The notes under the pieces: model-generated | What the model saw: the letters and a program-made list of their open reading frames with translations, nothing else | Databases searched by the model: none | Told to the model about the DNA's origin: nothing | Shown: piece after piece, positions 53,491 through 62,541 of the stretch | How the letters are laid out: every line of letters begins with the position of its first letter | Numbering within the stretch: position 1 is the stretch's first letter | Translations under genes and position numbers: made by a program | Source of the DNA: Pseudocoprococcus catus | GTDB lineage: Bacteria; Bacillota; Clostridia; Lachnospirales; Lachnospiraceae | DNA length: 64,000 bases | Direction of reading: 5' to 3' | Assembly (NCBI RefSeq): GCF_902381825.1 | Contig: NZ_LR698973.1 | Location: 2,769,788 to 2,833,787, forward strand

Positions 53491-53623
53491 AATAAGGGAA
53501 AGCTCACCTGCGACAAATCCAGCGTTTTCAAAGGTTTACAGTGAATTTAATAACAAAATATAACAGTTATTAAATTTCCTAAAACAGGTGAAATCTCAAT
53601 CGGAATTTGGCGAGGTGATTATT

Positions 53624-54241
53624 TTGGAACAGATTATTGAATATATAAAGCAAAACTACAATCCTATTTCTATCATCATTTATGGTTCGTATGCTGACGG
53701 AACAAATAATCTGAACAGTGATTTTGATTCGTTGGTTATTTCTTATGACCATGAACAATTTCACGACATATCTTTTGTGAACGGCATTCAATTGGATGTT
53801 TTTGTATATCCCGTTTCTTATTTCGATGGGGAGTTTGATTGCGATGATTTTGTACAAATCTTTGATGGTAAGATTATTGTAGATATCAATGAACGAGGAA
53901 AAGCACTTCAAATGAAAGTGATTTCACATATGCAGAACCGTCCCCAAAAATCAAAAGCAGAAATTGATGCAAGTGTTGGCTGGTGTAGTAAGATGTTTGA
54001 ACGTGTAAAACGAAATGATGTCGAAGGAATGTTTCGGTGGCATTGGGTATTGATTGATAGTTTGGAGATTTTTTGTGATTTAATGCAGCATCCTTATTTT
54101 GGACCAAAAAAGACATTGAAATGGATGGAGAAAAATCACCCTATTGCTTTTGCTCATTACAAAACAGCGCTTGAGGATTTCAGCGTGGATAGTTTGGAAA
54201 GCTGGATTGCATATATAAAAAACGCAAATGCTACATTCTGA
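53624..54241 (+). CDS. Nucleotidyltransferase domain protein
   Basis: 205 residues with the Pol-beta-type nucleotidyltransferase motif IIYGSYADGTNNLNSDFD (about residues 14-31; GS then DxD) and the third Asp near FVYPV/LDVF. The C-terminal half is helical, as in substrate-binding domains of aminoglycoside nucleotidyltransferases and related proteins. It may modify an antibiotic or be a toxin-type nucleotidyltransferase; nothing nearby looks like an antitoxin. I choose TTG 53624 (GAGGTG 6 bases upstream) over GTG 53588, which has no ribosome site. Confidence 0.75.
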   Translation: MEQIIEYIKQNYNPISIIIYGSYADGTNNLNSDFDSLVISYDHEQFHDISFVNGIQLDVFVYPVSYFDGEFDCDDFVQIFDGKIIVDINERGKALQMKVISHMQNRPQKSKAEIDASVGWCSKMFERVKRNDVEGMFRWHWVLIDSLEIFCDLMQHPYFGPKKTLKWMEKNHPIAFAHYKTALEDFSVDSLESWIAYIKNANATF

Positions 54242-54259
54242 CAGATTTCAGTTTGATGA

Positions 54260-54607
54260 AATAAAGAAATTCGCCAGATCCATGAAGCCTGTGGCGGGAA
54301 AATACTGAAGGTAATCATTGAAACCTGCCTTTTGACAGAAGAAGAGAAGATTAAAATGTGTGAACTGGTAACAAATGCCAGAGCAGAATTTATAAAGACA
54401 TCTACTGGATTTTCTTCAGCTGGGGCAACATTCGAAGATGTAAAATTAATGCATGAACATGTTGGAAATGGAGTGAAAGTAAAAGCAGCAGGTGGAATCA
54501 CTTCTTTCGATGATGCTGAAAAATTTATAAGTCTTGGAGCAGACAGGCTTGGAACAAGTCGCCTGGTAAAAATTATGAAAGGGAATGCTAACTGTACAGG
54601 CTATTAA
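54260..54607 (+). pseudogene. deoC: Deoxyribose-phosphate aldolase, N-terminally truncated
   Basis: In frame after a TGA at 54257 the sequence encodes [20 protein letters not shown], then [24 protein letters not shown] and [14 protein letters not shown]: the C-terminal half of DeoC, including the Schiff-base lysine stretch (KVIIE) and the phosphate-binding end. The first ~110 residues and any start signal are absent. One more fragment in this decayed region. Confidence 0.8.
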
Positions 54608-54621
54608 AATAATGATTAATT

Positions 54622-54639
54622 GTAACTGTTCACAGTTAT
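54622..54639. repeat. Possible degenerate IS66-type MITE end
   Basis: GTAACTGTTC (54622-54631) matches the first ten bases of the MITE ends at 7093 and 37508, and is followed by ACAGTTAT, an imperfect opposite end. No target duplication is visible. Confidence 0.3.
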
Positions 54640-54647
54640 TCTTTATA

Positions 54648-54682
54648 TAGCCGTCTGATTTTTGCGGGAAGTCAGACGGCTA
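54648..54682. terminator. Stem-loop after the deoC remnant
   Basis: A perfect 11-bp stem TAGCCGTCTGA (54648-54658) with TCAGACGGCTA (54672-54682). The tail is only weakly T-rich on the plus strand (TTATGCTGTATTTT). Confidence 0.5.
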
Positions 54683-54782
54683 TTATGCTGTATTTTGAAC
54701 GCAGATAAGCAAGTAGCGAAGCGGATTGCGAATGTCCGCTTTATTGTTGTGTGTAGGAATCCTTGTATTAAGGAATCCTATT

Positions 54783-56108
54783 TTAATAATGAATCGGTTG
54801 CAGAAACCATACAGCAACGAGTAATGTCAGAGCTTCTGCCGCAGGAACGGCGAGCCATACTCCAGTCAAACCAAATTTCAAAGGCAGTATAATCAGAAAT
54901 AAAAGTAATAGTAGGAATGAACGCAAAAATGTGATCAGACCGGAGAAATACCCTTTTCCATATGCCATCATTCGAATTGCAGCAAAAATATTAATTCCTG
55001 AAAATAGAAAACCGAGTCCATAAATTCTCATTCCGGATACTGCAATAGGAAACACAGGACTGGATGCATCTGCAAAACAGGTTACGGCAACTGGAGTAAG
55101 AAAGTAGGTCAGTGCATAAATGACGATTGGAGCTACTGCGAAAAAGCGATGAGCATAGCTTTCCAGTTTCTGGCAAATTTTTATTTTTCGGTCGCCATAC
55201 GCATAACTCAGAGGTGGTGCTATGCCCATAGAAAAACCAAAGTAGACACCGATAAACAAAAACTGCAGATACATGATGATGGAAACTGCGGCAACACCGT
55301 CTTCACCGGCAAAGGAGAGTGCAGTGCGGTTAAATACGATGGTTGTAACTGCAATAGCAAGTTGATCGACAAATTCGGATGCACCATTTATCATACAATG
55401 CATGGCTTCCCGCAAGGATAAGTTATGCAAGGTAAATGAAAGATACTTTTGTTTATGGATAAAATAATAAATTCCCATTGAAAATGACAATACCAGTCCA
55501 AGAATGGTTGCCAGTGCAGCACCATAGATTCCCATTTGCATTTGTCTGACCAGAATATAGTCTAAAACGATATTCAAAATACCACCGGACAGTGCAGTGA
55601 TAAAGCTATATGTGGGGGCACCGTCCACTCGGATAAAATATGTAAACAGTTCCTTACCGATTACGACGGGAGCTGCCCAAAGCCACCAACGTGCGTATGT
55701 TTTACACCCTGCAATTGTCACGGGGGTTGCACCGAGCATGTTCAGAATTGCTGAGAGATTCGTAAGAATCATCAGGGAAACGAGGCATCCAAGTAAGATA
55801 GCTGCAAAAGAGCTGACAGAAAAGGAGCGGTCTGCTTCCTTTTTTCTGTTTCCGCCAATGTGCAAAGCTGTGACAGCGCTGCCGCCGGTAGCAAATACAA
55901 GTGCAATTCCGGTCAATACATTTACAATAGGATAAACAATGTTAATAGAAGCCAGTGCATTGGTTCCGACATATGTAGAAACAAAAATACCATCAATAAT
56001 GGTATAGGCTGTGTTAAATAATGATGTTAGATATGTAGGAACAATAAATTTTAATAGTTTTGTGAATCGAACTTCTTTTTTAGAAGCAAATATTAAAGTA
56101 TTTTCCAT
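54783..56108 (-). CDS. MATE family efflux transporter
   Basis: 441 residues with twelve predicted helices in the MATE arrangement; it starts KLLKFIVPTYLTSLFNTAYT and carries GFSMGIAPPLSYAYGDRKIK in the second half. Likely drug or metabolite export. The end is a little short of the usual charged C-terminal tail (it stops at LQPIHY). GGAGG precedes the ATG. It is transcribed from the MerR-type promoter at 56131-56161 and faces its regulator gene. Confidence 0.88.
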   Translation of the reverse strand: MENTLIFASKKEVRFTKLLKFIVPTYLTSLFNTAYTIIDGIFVSTYVGTNALASINIVYPIVNVLTGIALVFATGGSAVTALHIGGNRKKEADRSFSVSSFAAILLGCLVSLMILTNLSAILNMLGATPVTIAGCKTYARWWLWAAPVVIGKELFTYFIRVDGAPTYSFITALSGGILNIVLDYILVRQMQMGIYGAALATILGLVLSFSMGIYYFIHKQKYLSFTLHNLSLREAMHCMINGASEFVDQLAIAVTTIVFNRTALSFAGEDGVAAVSIIMYLQFLFIGVYFGFSMGIAPPLSYAYGDRKIKICQKLESYAHRFFAVAPIVIYALTYFLTPVAVTCFADASSPVFPIAVSGMRIYGLGFLFSGINIFAAIRMMAYGKGYFSGLITFLRSFLLLLLFLIILPLKFGLTGVWLAVPAAEALTLLVAVWFLQPIHY

Positions 56109-56130
56109 AAAAATTTCCTCCCTTGATGGA

Positions 56131-56161
56131 AGTATAAACCTTAAAGTAGCTTGAAGGTCAA
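56131..56161 (-). promoter_or_regulatory. MerR-type promoter/operator of the MATE gene
   Basis: Minus strand: TTGACC (56161-56156), an over-long 19-bp spacer, TATACT (56136-56131). The spacer region holds the dyad ACCTTCAAG-CTA-CTTTAAGGT (56158-56138, 8 of 9 arm positions match). A 19-bp spacer with an ACCTT/AAGGT dyad between -35 and -10 is the classical MerR-family operator. Confidence 0.85.
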
Positions 56162-56220
56162 CGGGAAAAATAGTATAGTGGGTAAATAATAGTAAGTTTT
56201 AAAACCAGGAGGGAAAAATC

Positions 56221-56973
56221 ATGGATAAAAAATTTCAAATTGGAGAAATAGCCCGTTTTTTTGATATACCAGCATCTACGTTTAGGTATTGGGAGGAGAA
56301 GGGGATTTTACATCCCAGAAAGAAAATTGAAAATCAATATCGGGAATATACAATTGAAGATTTAATGACAATTTCAGATGTCGTTTTTTATAAAAATCTT
56401 GGGTTAGAGTTAAAGGAAATTCGTGGAATGGATGCCGCAACGCCTGAGCAGCATGGAAAATTATTTTCTGAGAAACTTGTAGAATTGGAACATCAACAAG
56501 AACTGCTTGCACGTCGGATGGAGAAATTACGATATCATATGAAGGCGTTGAAAACATTGGAGGAATTGAAAACACAGATATATCAAGAGTCGGATATTGA
56601 TACAGCCTGCATTGTATCTTTTGACTTGATTGAAAGGGACAAGCTGCGTCAGTATATTGAAAATCCATATCTTTATTCTCGGGTGCAGCATACGCAAACA
56701 CTTCCACAGGAACAACGTGGGCTTACTATACCAGCGGAAATGAGTTCCTTATTTCCAAAATCCAGTATTCTTTGGCAAAAAAAGGCAAATCGATATGTAA
56801 CTTTTTTGCTTAGGGAAGAAGTGACAGAGGGGTTTCCTAATAACCTGCACGAACACTTATCACGTATTCAGGAATCACACCGTACTGGTGCAATCATCAG
56901 CCGCTTTTTACTCTGTGCTCAGGAAAACGGAAAAATATATGATTTTTATAAGACGTTTGTAGAAATTATATGA
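56221..56973 (+). CDS. MerR family transcriptional regulator
   Basis: 250 residues. N-terminal MerR winged helix (FQIGEIARFFDIPASTFRYW, then wing and second helix to about residue 70), a coiled-coil dimer helix (about 80-120), and a C-terminal region of about 125 residues that I do not recognise by motif but which has the length of a multidrug-binding (GyrI/BmrR-like) domain. It would sense a compound and untwist the 19-bp-spacer promoter of the divergent MATE gene. AGGAGG precedes the ATG. No cysteine metal site is evident, arguing for an organic ligand. Confidence 0.9.
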   Translation: MDKKFQIGEIARFFDIPASTFRYWEEKGILHPRKKIENQYREYTIEDLMTISDVVFYKNLGLELKEIRGMDAATPEQHGKLFSEKLVELEHQQELLARRMEKLRYHMKALKTLEELKTQIYQESDIDTACIVSFDLIERDKLRQYIENPYLYSRVQHTQTLPQEQRGLTIPAEMSSLFPKSSILWQKKANRYVTFLLREEVTEGFPNNLHEHLSRIQESHRTGAIISRFLLCAQENGKIYDFYKTFVEII

Positions 56974-57252
56974 GGTACAATATTTGTAGTTACTGTGAAG
57001 GCACAGACCAACTGCGAATGAGTTTAAGAAGACCGAAATTCAAAGCAAGAAAATTGAGTACGAAAGCAAGTGAAAAACCTCCGTGAAGCTGTGAGATACG
57101 CCATGCACATCTCGGGAAAGATTTCCCTCGCTGCCGGGCTGTCGCCCTATACATTTCCATGAAAGAGCCATCTTTATCAAGCAAGCTTGAAAGATGGCTC
57201 TTTCACGTAAATGTGCATGACTCGTAGCGTTCACACAATCTTCACAAAATAA
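56974..57252. other. Gene-free gap with a large hairpin
   Basis: No coding sequence is supportable here. The notable item is a stem of about 16 bp, TGAAAGAGCCATCTTT (57160-57175) with AAGATGGCTCTTTCA (57191-57205), which may terminate the MerR transcript although it lacks a T run. Confidence 0.5.
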
Positions 57253-57295
57253 TTAGCACTCACCTCTTGACAGTGCTAATAATGTATGTTATATT
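57253..57295 (+). promoter_or_regulatory. CIRCE operator overlapping a consensus promoter
   Basis: TTAGCACTC (57253-57261), 9-base spacer, CAGTGCTAA (57271-57279): the HrcA-binding CIRCE element with one mismatch (consensus GAGTGCTAA). It overlaps TTGACA (57267-57272), which is followed by exactly 17 bp and TATATT (57290-57295). HrcA should repress the Hsp20 genes at normal temperature. Confidence 0.9.
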
Positions 57296-57427
57296 ACATA
57301 TAGAACAAAGGAAGGGGAACAAAAAGAAGCGTTCCGAATCCGGAGTTGGAGATGTTGATAACACTCAGGAGCAATCCGAAAGTGCTTGATTAGATTTTAA
57401 GATATCTTTTGAAAGGAGATATGACTT

Positions 57428-57856
57428 ATGTTAATGCCTAGTATTTTTGGAGAAAATTTGTTAGATGACTTTTTTGGATTTCCATTTGATGGAGATTATG
57501 ATTATAACGCAGCAGGTTTGATGACCACAGATGTGAAAGACACAGATCATGGTTATGAAGTAACGATGAACATGCCGGGAGTAAAGAAGGAAGATGTGAA
57601 AGCTGAACTGAAGGATGGCTACTTGACCGTCAGTGCTGTATCGAATAAGCAGACAGATGAGAAGAACTCGGAGGGCAAGTACCTCAGACGTGAACGTTAC
57701 AGCGGTTCATGCAGCAGAAGCTTTTATGTTGGTGAAGGTGTTAAACAGGAAGACATCAAGGCTAAGTTCGAGGATGGCACATTGAAGCTTGAGATTCCGA
57801 AAGAGGAAGCAAAGCCTGCAGTAGAGCAGAAGAAATATATATCTATTGAGGGATAA
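57428..57856 (+). CDS. Small heat shock protein Hsp20, copy 1
   Basis: 142 residues: short N-terminal arm (SIFGENLLDDFFGFPF), alpha-crystallin domain (about 38-130) with MNMPGVKKEDVKAELKDG, LTVSA and FEDGTLKLEIPK, and a short C-terminal tail. ATP-independent chaperone that holds unfolding proteins. AAAGGAG lies 9 bases before ATG 57428. CIRCE-controlled; followed 83 bases later by a close paralogue. Confidence 0.93.
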   Translation: MLMPSIFGENLLDDFFGFPFDGDYDYNAAGLMTTDVKDTDHGYEVTMNMPGVKKEDVKAELKDGYLTVSAVSNKQTDEKNSEGKYLRRERYSGSCSRSFYVGEGVKQEDIKAKFEDGTLKLEIPKEEAKPAVEQKKYISIEG

Positions 57857-57939
57857 TGATTCATCGGCTCGGATGTTTTTAGACAATAACAGTTAACAGA
57901 TTGGAATATAGATATTTGATTGAAAAGGAGATATGACTT

Positions 57940-58398
57940 ATGTTACCTAGCATTTTTAACAATAATTTATTTGATGATTTCTTTGGTTTTCCATTTTATT
58001 ATGACAACAGAGCAGAAGATAAGGCAGAGAAGAAACTGTATGGTCACCATGCAGGCAATCTGATGAAGACAGATATCAAGGAACTGGACAATGGCTATGA
58101 ACTTGAGATTGATCTTCCGGGCTTCAAGAAAGACGAGCTTAAGGCTGAATTGAATAATGGTTACCTGACCGTCAGTGCAGCGAAGGGGCTTGATGAAGAT
58201 AAGGAAGACAAGAAGACAGGCAAGTACATCAGACGTGAGCGTTATGCAGGCGCATGCCAGAGAAGCTATTATGTTGGCGAAGATATCACAGAAGAGGATA
58301 TCAAGGCATCCTTTGAACATGGTATTCTGACACTGTTCGTACCTAAGAAAGAAGCAAAACCTGCTGTAGAAGAGAAGAAATATATCTCTATCCAGTAA
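57940..58398 (+). CDS. Small heat shock protein Hsp20, copy 2
   Basis: 152 residues, paralogue of the preceding gene with the same N-terminal pattern (SIFNNNLFDDFFGFPF), a slightly longer variable stretch (Lys/Glu-rich, about 22-40), and the alpha-crystallin core (LPGFKKDELKAELNNG, LTVSAAKG, FEHGILTLFVPK). The ribosome-site block AAGGAGATATGACTTATGTT is identical to that of copy 1, indicating a tandem duplication that included the leader. Probably co-transcribed from the CIRCE promoter. Confidence 0.93.
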   Translation: MLPSIFNNNLFDDFFGFPFYYDNRAEDKAEKKLYGHHAGNLMKTDIKELDNGYELEIDLPGFKKDELKAELNNGYLTVSAAKGLDEDKEDKKTGKYIRRERYAGACQRSYYVGEDITEEDIKASFEHGILTLFVPKKEAKPAVEEKKYISIQ

Positions 58399-58447
58399 AA
58401 AATAAATGTATATGAAGCGCAGGAATTGTAAGCAAGTCCTGAATCAA

Positions 58448-58482
58448 AAAGGCCGCAGCCCATTTGGGCTGCGGCCTTTCGC
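58448..58482 (+). terminator. Intrinsic terminator of the Hsp20 pair
   Basis: AAAGGCCGCAGCCC (58448-58461) pairs perfectly with GGGCTGCGGCCTTT (58466-58479); short loop, modest T content after it. Confidence 0.8.
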
Positions 58483-58652
58483 TGCTTTTAGGGTTTTAAA
58501 TAAATCGGATGCAAAAATGTAATAAGTTATGTCGCTGCGGTTATACCTCAATATCAAAATGGGCATTTTACATTGCATCTTCCGATTGCTATACTCATAG
58601 TAAAAGTGAAGATAATAACGTTATATTTGACAATGAATCATGGGGGATGAGT

Positions 58653-60605
58653 ATGAATCAGAATTTATATCCGCATCTTTTTCAGCCGCTGACGATTCGC
58701 GGCGTGACGTTGAAAAACAGATTGGAATATGCGCCGACGGTTGTTCTGAAGTGCAATGCGGACGGCACAGTAGGACAGGATATGTTGGATTTTATGGCCT
58801 GGCAGGCACAAACAGGTGCAGGTTGGGTAACGGTAGGTGATACACCGGTGACCCATGACAAAACTTCACATTGGTTATGTGAGATGAATGTCTGTGATGA
58901 TGACTGTATTCATGGGATGAATGCCCTGGCAGAAGTCTGTCGACAGAATGGTGCCGAAATTTCTGCGGAGCTGGCCTATGCGGGCCGGGGCAACAGAGCG
59001 CCTCAGGATGGTTCACCCATTGCTATTGTTTCTGCAGAAAGACCGTTGAATCCAGAAGATAATGTGCGTACCATGAATCGACAGGATATGGATGAGATGA
59101 AAGCCCATTATGCAGACTGTGCCCTGCGCTGCAAACATGCGGGATTTCGCATGGTGATGATCCACTGTGCCCATCAGAATTTCCTGGCCCAGTGGCTGTC
59201 ACCGGCTTCCAATGTGCGGACAGATGAATATGGCGGTTCACCTGAGAACAGGCGTAGATACCCATTGGAAGTGCTGAAGGCAGTGAGAGAAGCTGTCGGT
59301 GAAGATATGGTCATTGAGATGCGAGTTTCTGCTGTGGAAGGTATTCCGGGCGGCATGGAATTTGAGGAATCTCTGGCATTTATGAAAGAAGCCCAGGAGT
59401 ATGTGGATATCGTCCATGTGTCTCAAGGTTCGATTTTTCATTTGTCGGCGCGTTATTGTATACCGACATATTTTCGTGAACCTCACAAACCGTTGAATGT
59501 GGATTATGCAGCAGAAGTAAAGAAACATCTGCATGTGCCGGTGGCTGTTGTGGGGATGATCACAACTTTGGAGCAGGCGGAGGAGATTATTGCGTCAGGT
59601 AAGGCAGATATTGTAGCCATGGCCAAAAGTTTTATGGCAGACGGCGATATTGTCAGAAAATCTCTGAGAGCTCAGCAGGAAGAAATCCGTCCGTGTACCC
59701 GGTGCGATCTTTGCGGCAATGCCAATACATGGGGAACCAATATGAGCTGTGCCATCAATCCGCGCTGTGGTGTGAGCGGACAGATTCAGCCTGTATCGGA
59801 AAATGAACGAAAGAAAGTCATGGTGATCGGTGGTGGTCCTGCGGGCATGATGGCGGCTCAGACACTGGTACAGAGAGGCCATAGTGTCAAACTGTATGAA
59901 AAATCCTACAGACTGGGCGGTTTATTAAACGATGCCTGCCTTGTACCGTTTAAAACACTGATGCGGGAATATCTGGACTGGGATATCAGAGAAACCGGCA
60001 AATGTGGGGCGGAAATTCTGCTGAATACAGAAGTGACGGAGGATTTAATTGAAAAAGAAAACCCGGATGCCATTATTGTGGCAACAGGTTCTGTTTATGT
60101 TCAGCCTCCGATTCCGGGGATAGAAAATGCACTTTCCGTTCGTGCCGTGGATGCCCATGAAGTTGAGACCGGTGAAAATGTGGTTGTTTGCGGAGGCGGC
60201 ATTACAGGACTTGAATGTGCCCTTACACTGGCAAAAGAGAGCAAAAGTGTCACTGTTGTGGACCAGCTGAAGCGGGAAGATTTTATTATGGAAATGCCGA
60301 TTTTTAACAAAGTGGATTTGTTGGATCAGCTGGAGAATCTGAATGTAGCACTTATTGGCGGACAGCGGATTCAGGCGGTAAAGGATGGGATTGAAACGGT
60401 GGATACAGTCACCGGCGAAAAACATTTCTATCCGGCGGACAGTATCGTGAATGCGCTGGGTGTCAAACCGGATGACAGCCTTGGCAAAGCGCTTCTGGCA
60501 AAATACGGCAGTGCAGATGTGATCTTGGTGGGCGACTGTACGGCAAGAGGCGGTACTTATTACAGAGCCAATCATGAAGCTTATTATGCAGCCATGCGTA
60601 TATAA
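58653..60605 (+). CDS. NADH:flavin oxidoreductase / old yellow enzyme family reductase (BaiCD/DCR-like)
   Basis: 650 residues with the layout of 2,4-dienoyl-CoA reductase and BaiCD/BaiH enzymes: an FMN TIM barrel (about 1-370; LFQPLTIRGVTLKNRLEYAP, AYAGRGNRAPQ, NVRTDEYGGSPENRRR), a [4Fe-4S] site (CTRCDLC near 342-348, then CAINPRC), and a C-terminal FAD/NAD(P) domain (VMVIGGGPAGMMAAQ, VVVCGGGITGLECALTL). Reduces an activated C=C bond of an unknown enone or dienoyl substrate. GGGGGA precedes ATG 58653. Followed by a LysR gene and two dehydrogenases, which suggests a dedicated pathway. Confidence 0.9.
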   Translation: MNQNLYPHLFQPLTIRGVTLKNRLEYAPTVVLKCNADGTVGQDMLDFMAWQAQTGAGWVTVGDTPVTHDKTSHWLCEMNVCDDDCIHGMNALAEVCRQNGAEISAELAYAGRGNRAPQDGSPIAIVSAERPLNPEDNVRTMNRQDMDEMKAHYADCALRCKHAGFRMVMIHCAHQNFLAQWLSPASNVRTDEYGGSPENRRRYPLEVLKAVREAVGEDMVIEMRVSAVEGIPGGMEFEESLAFMKEAQEYVDIVHVSQGSIFHLSARYCIPTYFREPHKPLNVDYAAEVKKHLHVPVAVVGMITTLEQAEEIIASGKADIVAMAKSFMADGDIVRKSLRAQQEEIRPCTRCDLCGNANTWGTNMSCAINPRCGVSGQIQPVSENERKKVMVIGGGPAGMMAAQTLVQRGHSVKLYEKSYRLGGLLNDACLVPFKTLMREYLDWDIRETGKCGAEILLNTEVTEDLIEKENPDAIIVATGSVYVQPPIPGIENALSVRAVDAHEVETGENVVVCGGGITGLECALTLAKESKSVTVVDQLKREDFIMEMPIFNKVDLLDQLENLNVALIGGQRIQAVKDGIETVDTVTGEKHFYPADSIVNALGVKPDDSLGKALLAKYGSADVILVGDCTARGGTYYRANHEAYYAAMRI

Positions 60606-60677
60606 AAAGGACAGTTGTTTTGCGGCTTTTGGAAGGTTTATCGGAACGATCAGGAATGACGGAAGCGGTGGAAAGAG

Positions 60678-61625
60678 ATGGATTTTACAGTTTTAAAATA
60701 TTTTCAGGCGGTGGCCCGAAATGGCAACATGACCAAAACGGCCAGAGAATTATATATTACGCAGCCAAATCTCAGCAAACGTATTGCGCAGCTGGAGGAA
60801 GAAATCGGTGTGCCGTTGTTTGAACACCGAAAAGGCAAAATCGTGCTCAATGATTATGGCCGCATGTTTCTTTCCAGCGTGGACATTGCTTTTGCAGAGT
60901 TAAAGGCCGGGATGGAAAATGTCCAAAGAACATACACATTAAATCAGAATATTTTATCATTGGGAAGCAATATCCTGCATTATCTGGCTATTCGGCTGCC
61001 GAGATTTTCGGAGGCTCATCCGGAAATCGGCATAAGGCAGCTGGATTTTACAACACTTGAGCTGGTTCAGAACCTGCTGGACAGAAATATTAATTATGCA
61101 TTGTCGAATGAAATGATCGAGGATGAACGGATTGATTTTCAGTTGATTGACAGCAATCCTTATGTATTCGTTATGCACAAAAATCATCCGTTGGCGGAGT
61201 GCGGGAAGTTATCCATGGGACAGCTCAAAGAGGCGACGTTTATCTGTGATACCTTCAGATTTCAGTTAAGTCAGCTGTATCAGGCCTGTCGCGTGTATGA
61301 TTTTGTACCGAAGGTAGGATACGAAGTTCAGAGCAATGAGCTTATGTACAATCTGCTCAATGACAATCGCGGTGTGGCGATCATTCCGATTGTGATGGCC
61401 TGTGAAATGTTGAATCTGCACCCGGATTCTGATATTCGGATTTGTACGATAACGGATGATATTGCACCGGCTATTATCGGCATCGGCCGTCTGAAGAATC
61501 AGGCGGATACCCAGGCAGGGCAGTATTTTATTGAATTTATCAAAGAGGGACTTGTCCGTGAAAAGGAAGTCATTAAAAAATTCGGCTATGGTTATCTGAT
61601 AGGAGAAACAAATGAAAATATTTAA
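60678..61625 (+). CDS. LysR family transcriptional regulator
   Basis: 315 residues: N-terminal helix-turn-helix (FTVLKYFQAVARNGNMTKTA, LYITQPNLSKRIAQLEEEIG) and a LysR substrate-binding domain (about 90-295). It lies in the middle of the reductase/dehydrogenase cluster in the same direction, so it probably controls it in response to the pathway substrate. GGAAAGAG precedes the ATG. Its last 14 bases overlap the next gene. Confidence 0.92.
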   Translation: MDFTVLKYFQAVARNGNMTKTARELYITQPNLSKRIAQLEEEIGVPLFEHRKGKIVLNDYGRMFLSSVDIAFAELKAGMENVQRTYTLNQNILSLGSNILHYLAIRLPRFSEAHPEIGIRQLDFTTLELVQNLLDRNINYALSNEMIEDERIDFQLIDSNPYVFVMHKNHPLAECGKLSMGQLKEATFICDTFRFQLSQLYQACRVYDFVPKVGYEVQSNELMYNLLNDNRGVAIIPIVMACEMLNLHPDSDIRICTITDDIAPAIIGIGRLKNQADTQAGQYFIEFIKEGLVREKEVIKKFGYGYLIGETNENI

Positions 61626-62394
61626 AGAATTTGAAGGAAAAACAGCTTTTGTAACAGGGGCGGCTTCCGGTATGGGACAGGCCGCAGCTATTTGTTTTGG
61701 CGGTCTTGGCTGCAGGATGGCTGTGGCGGCCAGAAATCCAAAGGCATTGGAAACGGTGCAGGCTATACGGGAAAACGGCGGTGAGGCGATTTTTGTTGAA
61801 TGTGATGTGACAGATGATGATTCTGTCCGTAAAGCGATTGAGACAACGGTGAAGACATTTGGTTCGCTGGATTATGCATTTAATAACGCTGGTTGTGGGG
61901 CGGACGGCAAAAATATTCCTTTTGCGTCACTGACGGAGGTGGCGGAAAGCGACTGGCAGAAAGTGATCAATACCAATCTGACCGGTGTTTTTCATTGTAT
62001 GAAATATGAACTTCTGCAGATGCAGAAACAGGGAAGAGGCGCCATTGTTAATAACGCGTCTATCGGCGGACTTAGGATGGCACCGGGATTTGGTGCTTAC
62101 GGTCCATCAAAGGCCGGAGTGATCGCCATTACCCAGACGGCAGCTCTGGAAAATGCAGACAAAGGTATCCGTGTCAATGTGATCTGTCCGGGACCGACGG
62201 AAGGAACCGGACTCATGCAGGACAGTATTGATGCCGGTGCGCAGGATGCGGAATTTCTGAAAAATCATATTATACCCATGAAAAAGATGGGAACCACGGA
62301 AGATGTTGCGAATGCAGTGGTATTTCTGTGTTCCGAGATGGCTGGGCATATCACGGGAATGGCCATGCCGGTGTGCGGCGGCATGCAAATGTAA
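61612..62394 (+). CDS. Short-chain dehydrogenase/reductase (SDR) 1
   Basis: 260 residues, classical SDR: cofactor motif TGAASGMGQAA (about 15-25), NNAG (about 92-95), catalytic Ser (NNASIGG) and YGPSKAG (Tyr/Lys), and a C-terminal GMAMPVCGGMQM. NAD(P)-dependent alcohol/ketone oxidoreductase; hydroxysteroid dehydrogenases of gut Clostridia belong to this class, but so do many others. The start overlaps the LysR gene, with AGGAG upstream, so the two are translationally coupled. Confidence 0.9.
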   Translation: MKIFKEFEGKTAFVTGAASGMGQAAAICFGGLGCRMAVAARNPKALETVQAIRENGGEAIFVECDVTDDDSVRKAIETTVKTFGSLDYAFNNAGCGADGKNIPFASLTEVAESDWQKVINTNLTGVFHCMKYELLQMQKQGRGAIVNNASIGGLRMAPGFGAYGPSKAGVIAITQTAALENADKGIRVNVICPGPTEGTGLMQDSIDAGAQDAEFLKNHIIPMKKMGTTEDVANAVVFLCSEMAGHITGMAMPVCGGMQM

Positions 62395-62541
62395 TCAAAG
62401 CGAAACGTCCAGGTTTTCTGAAACCGTATCCAAGAAAATTGGCGTTTCACTGGTAGGTAATGAGAAGAACGAGGTAATAAACGCTTTGTATTTGTTCTAT
62501 ATAAAGATAAAGAATGGAATAGGGTAAAGGAGAGTATAACG

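Noticed and set aside
58509..58652. 48-residue N-terminal extension of the flavin reductase
   Set aside because: It lies upstream of the GGGGGA ribosome site and does not resemble the family, whose members begin at LFxPxxIxxxxLKNR.
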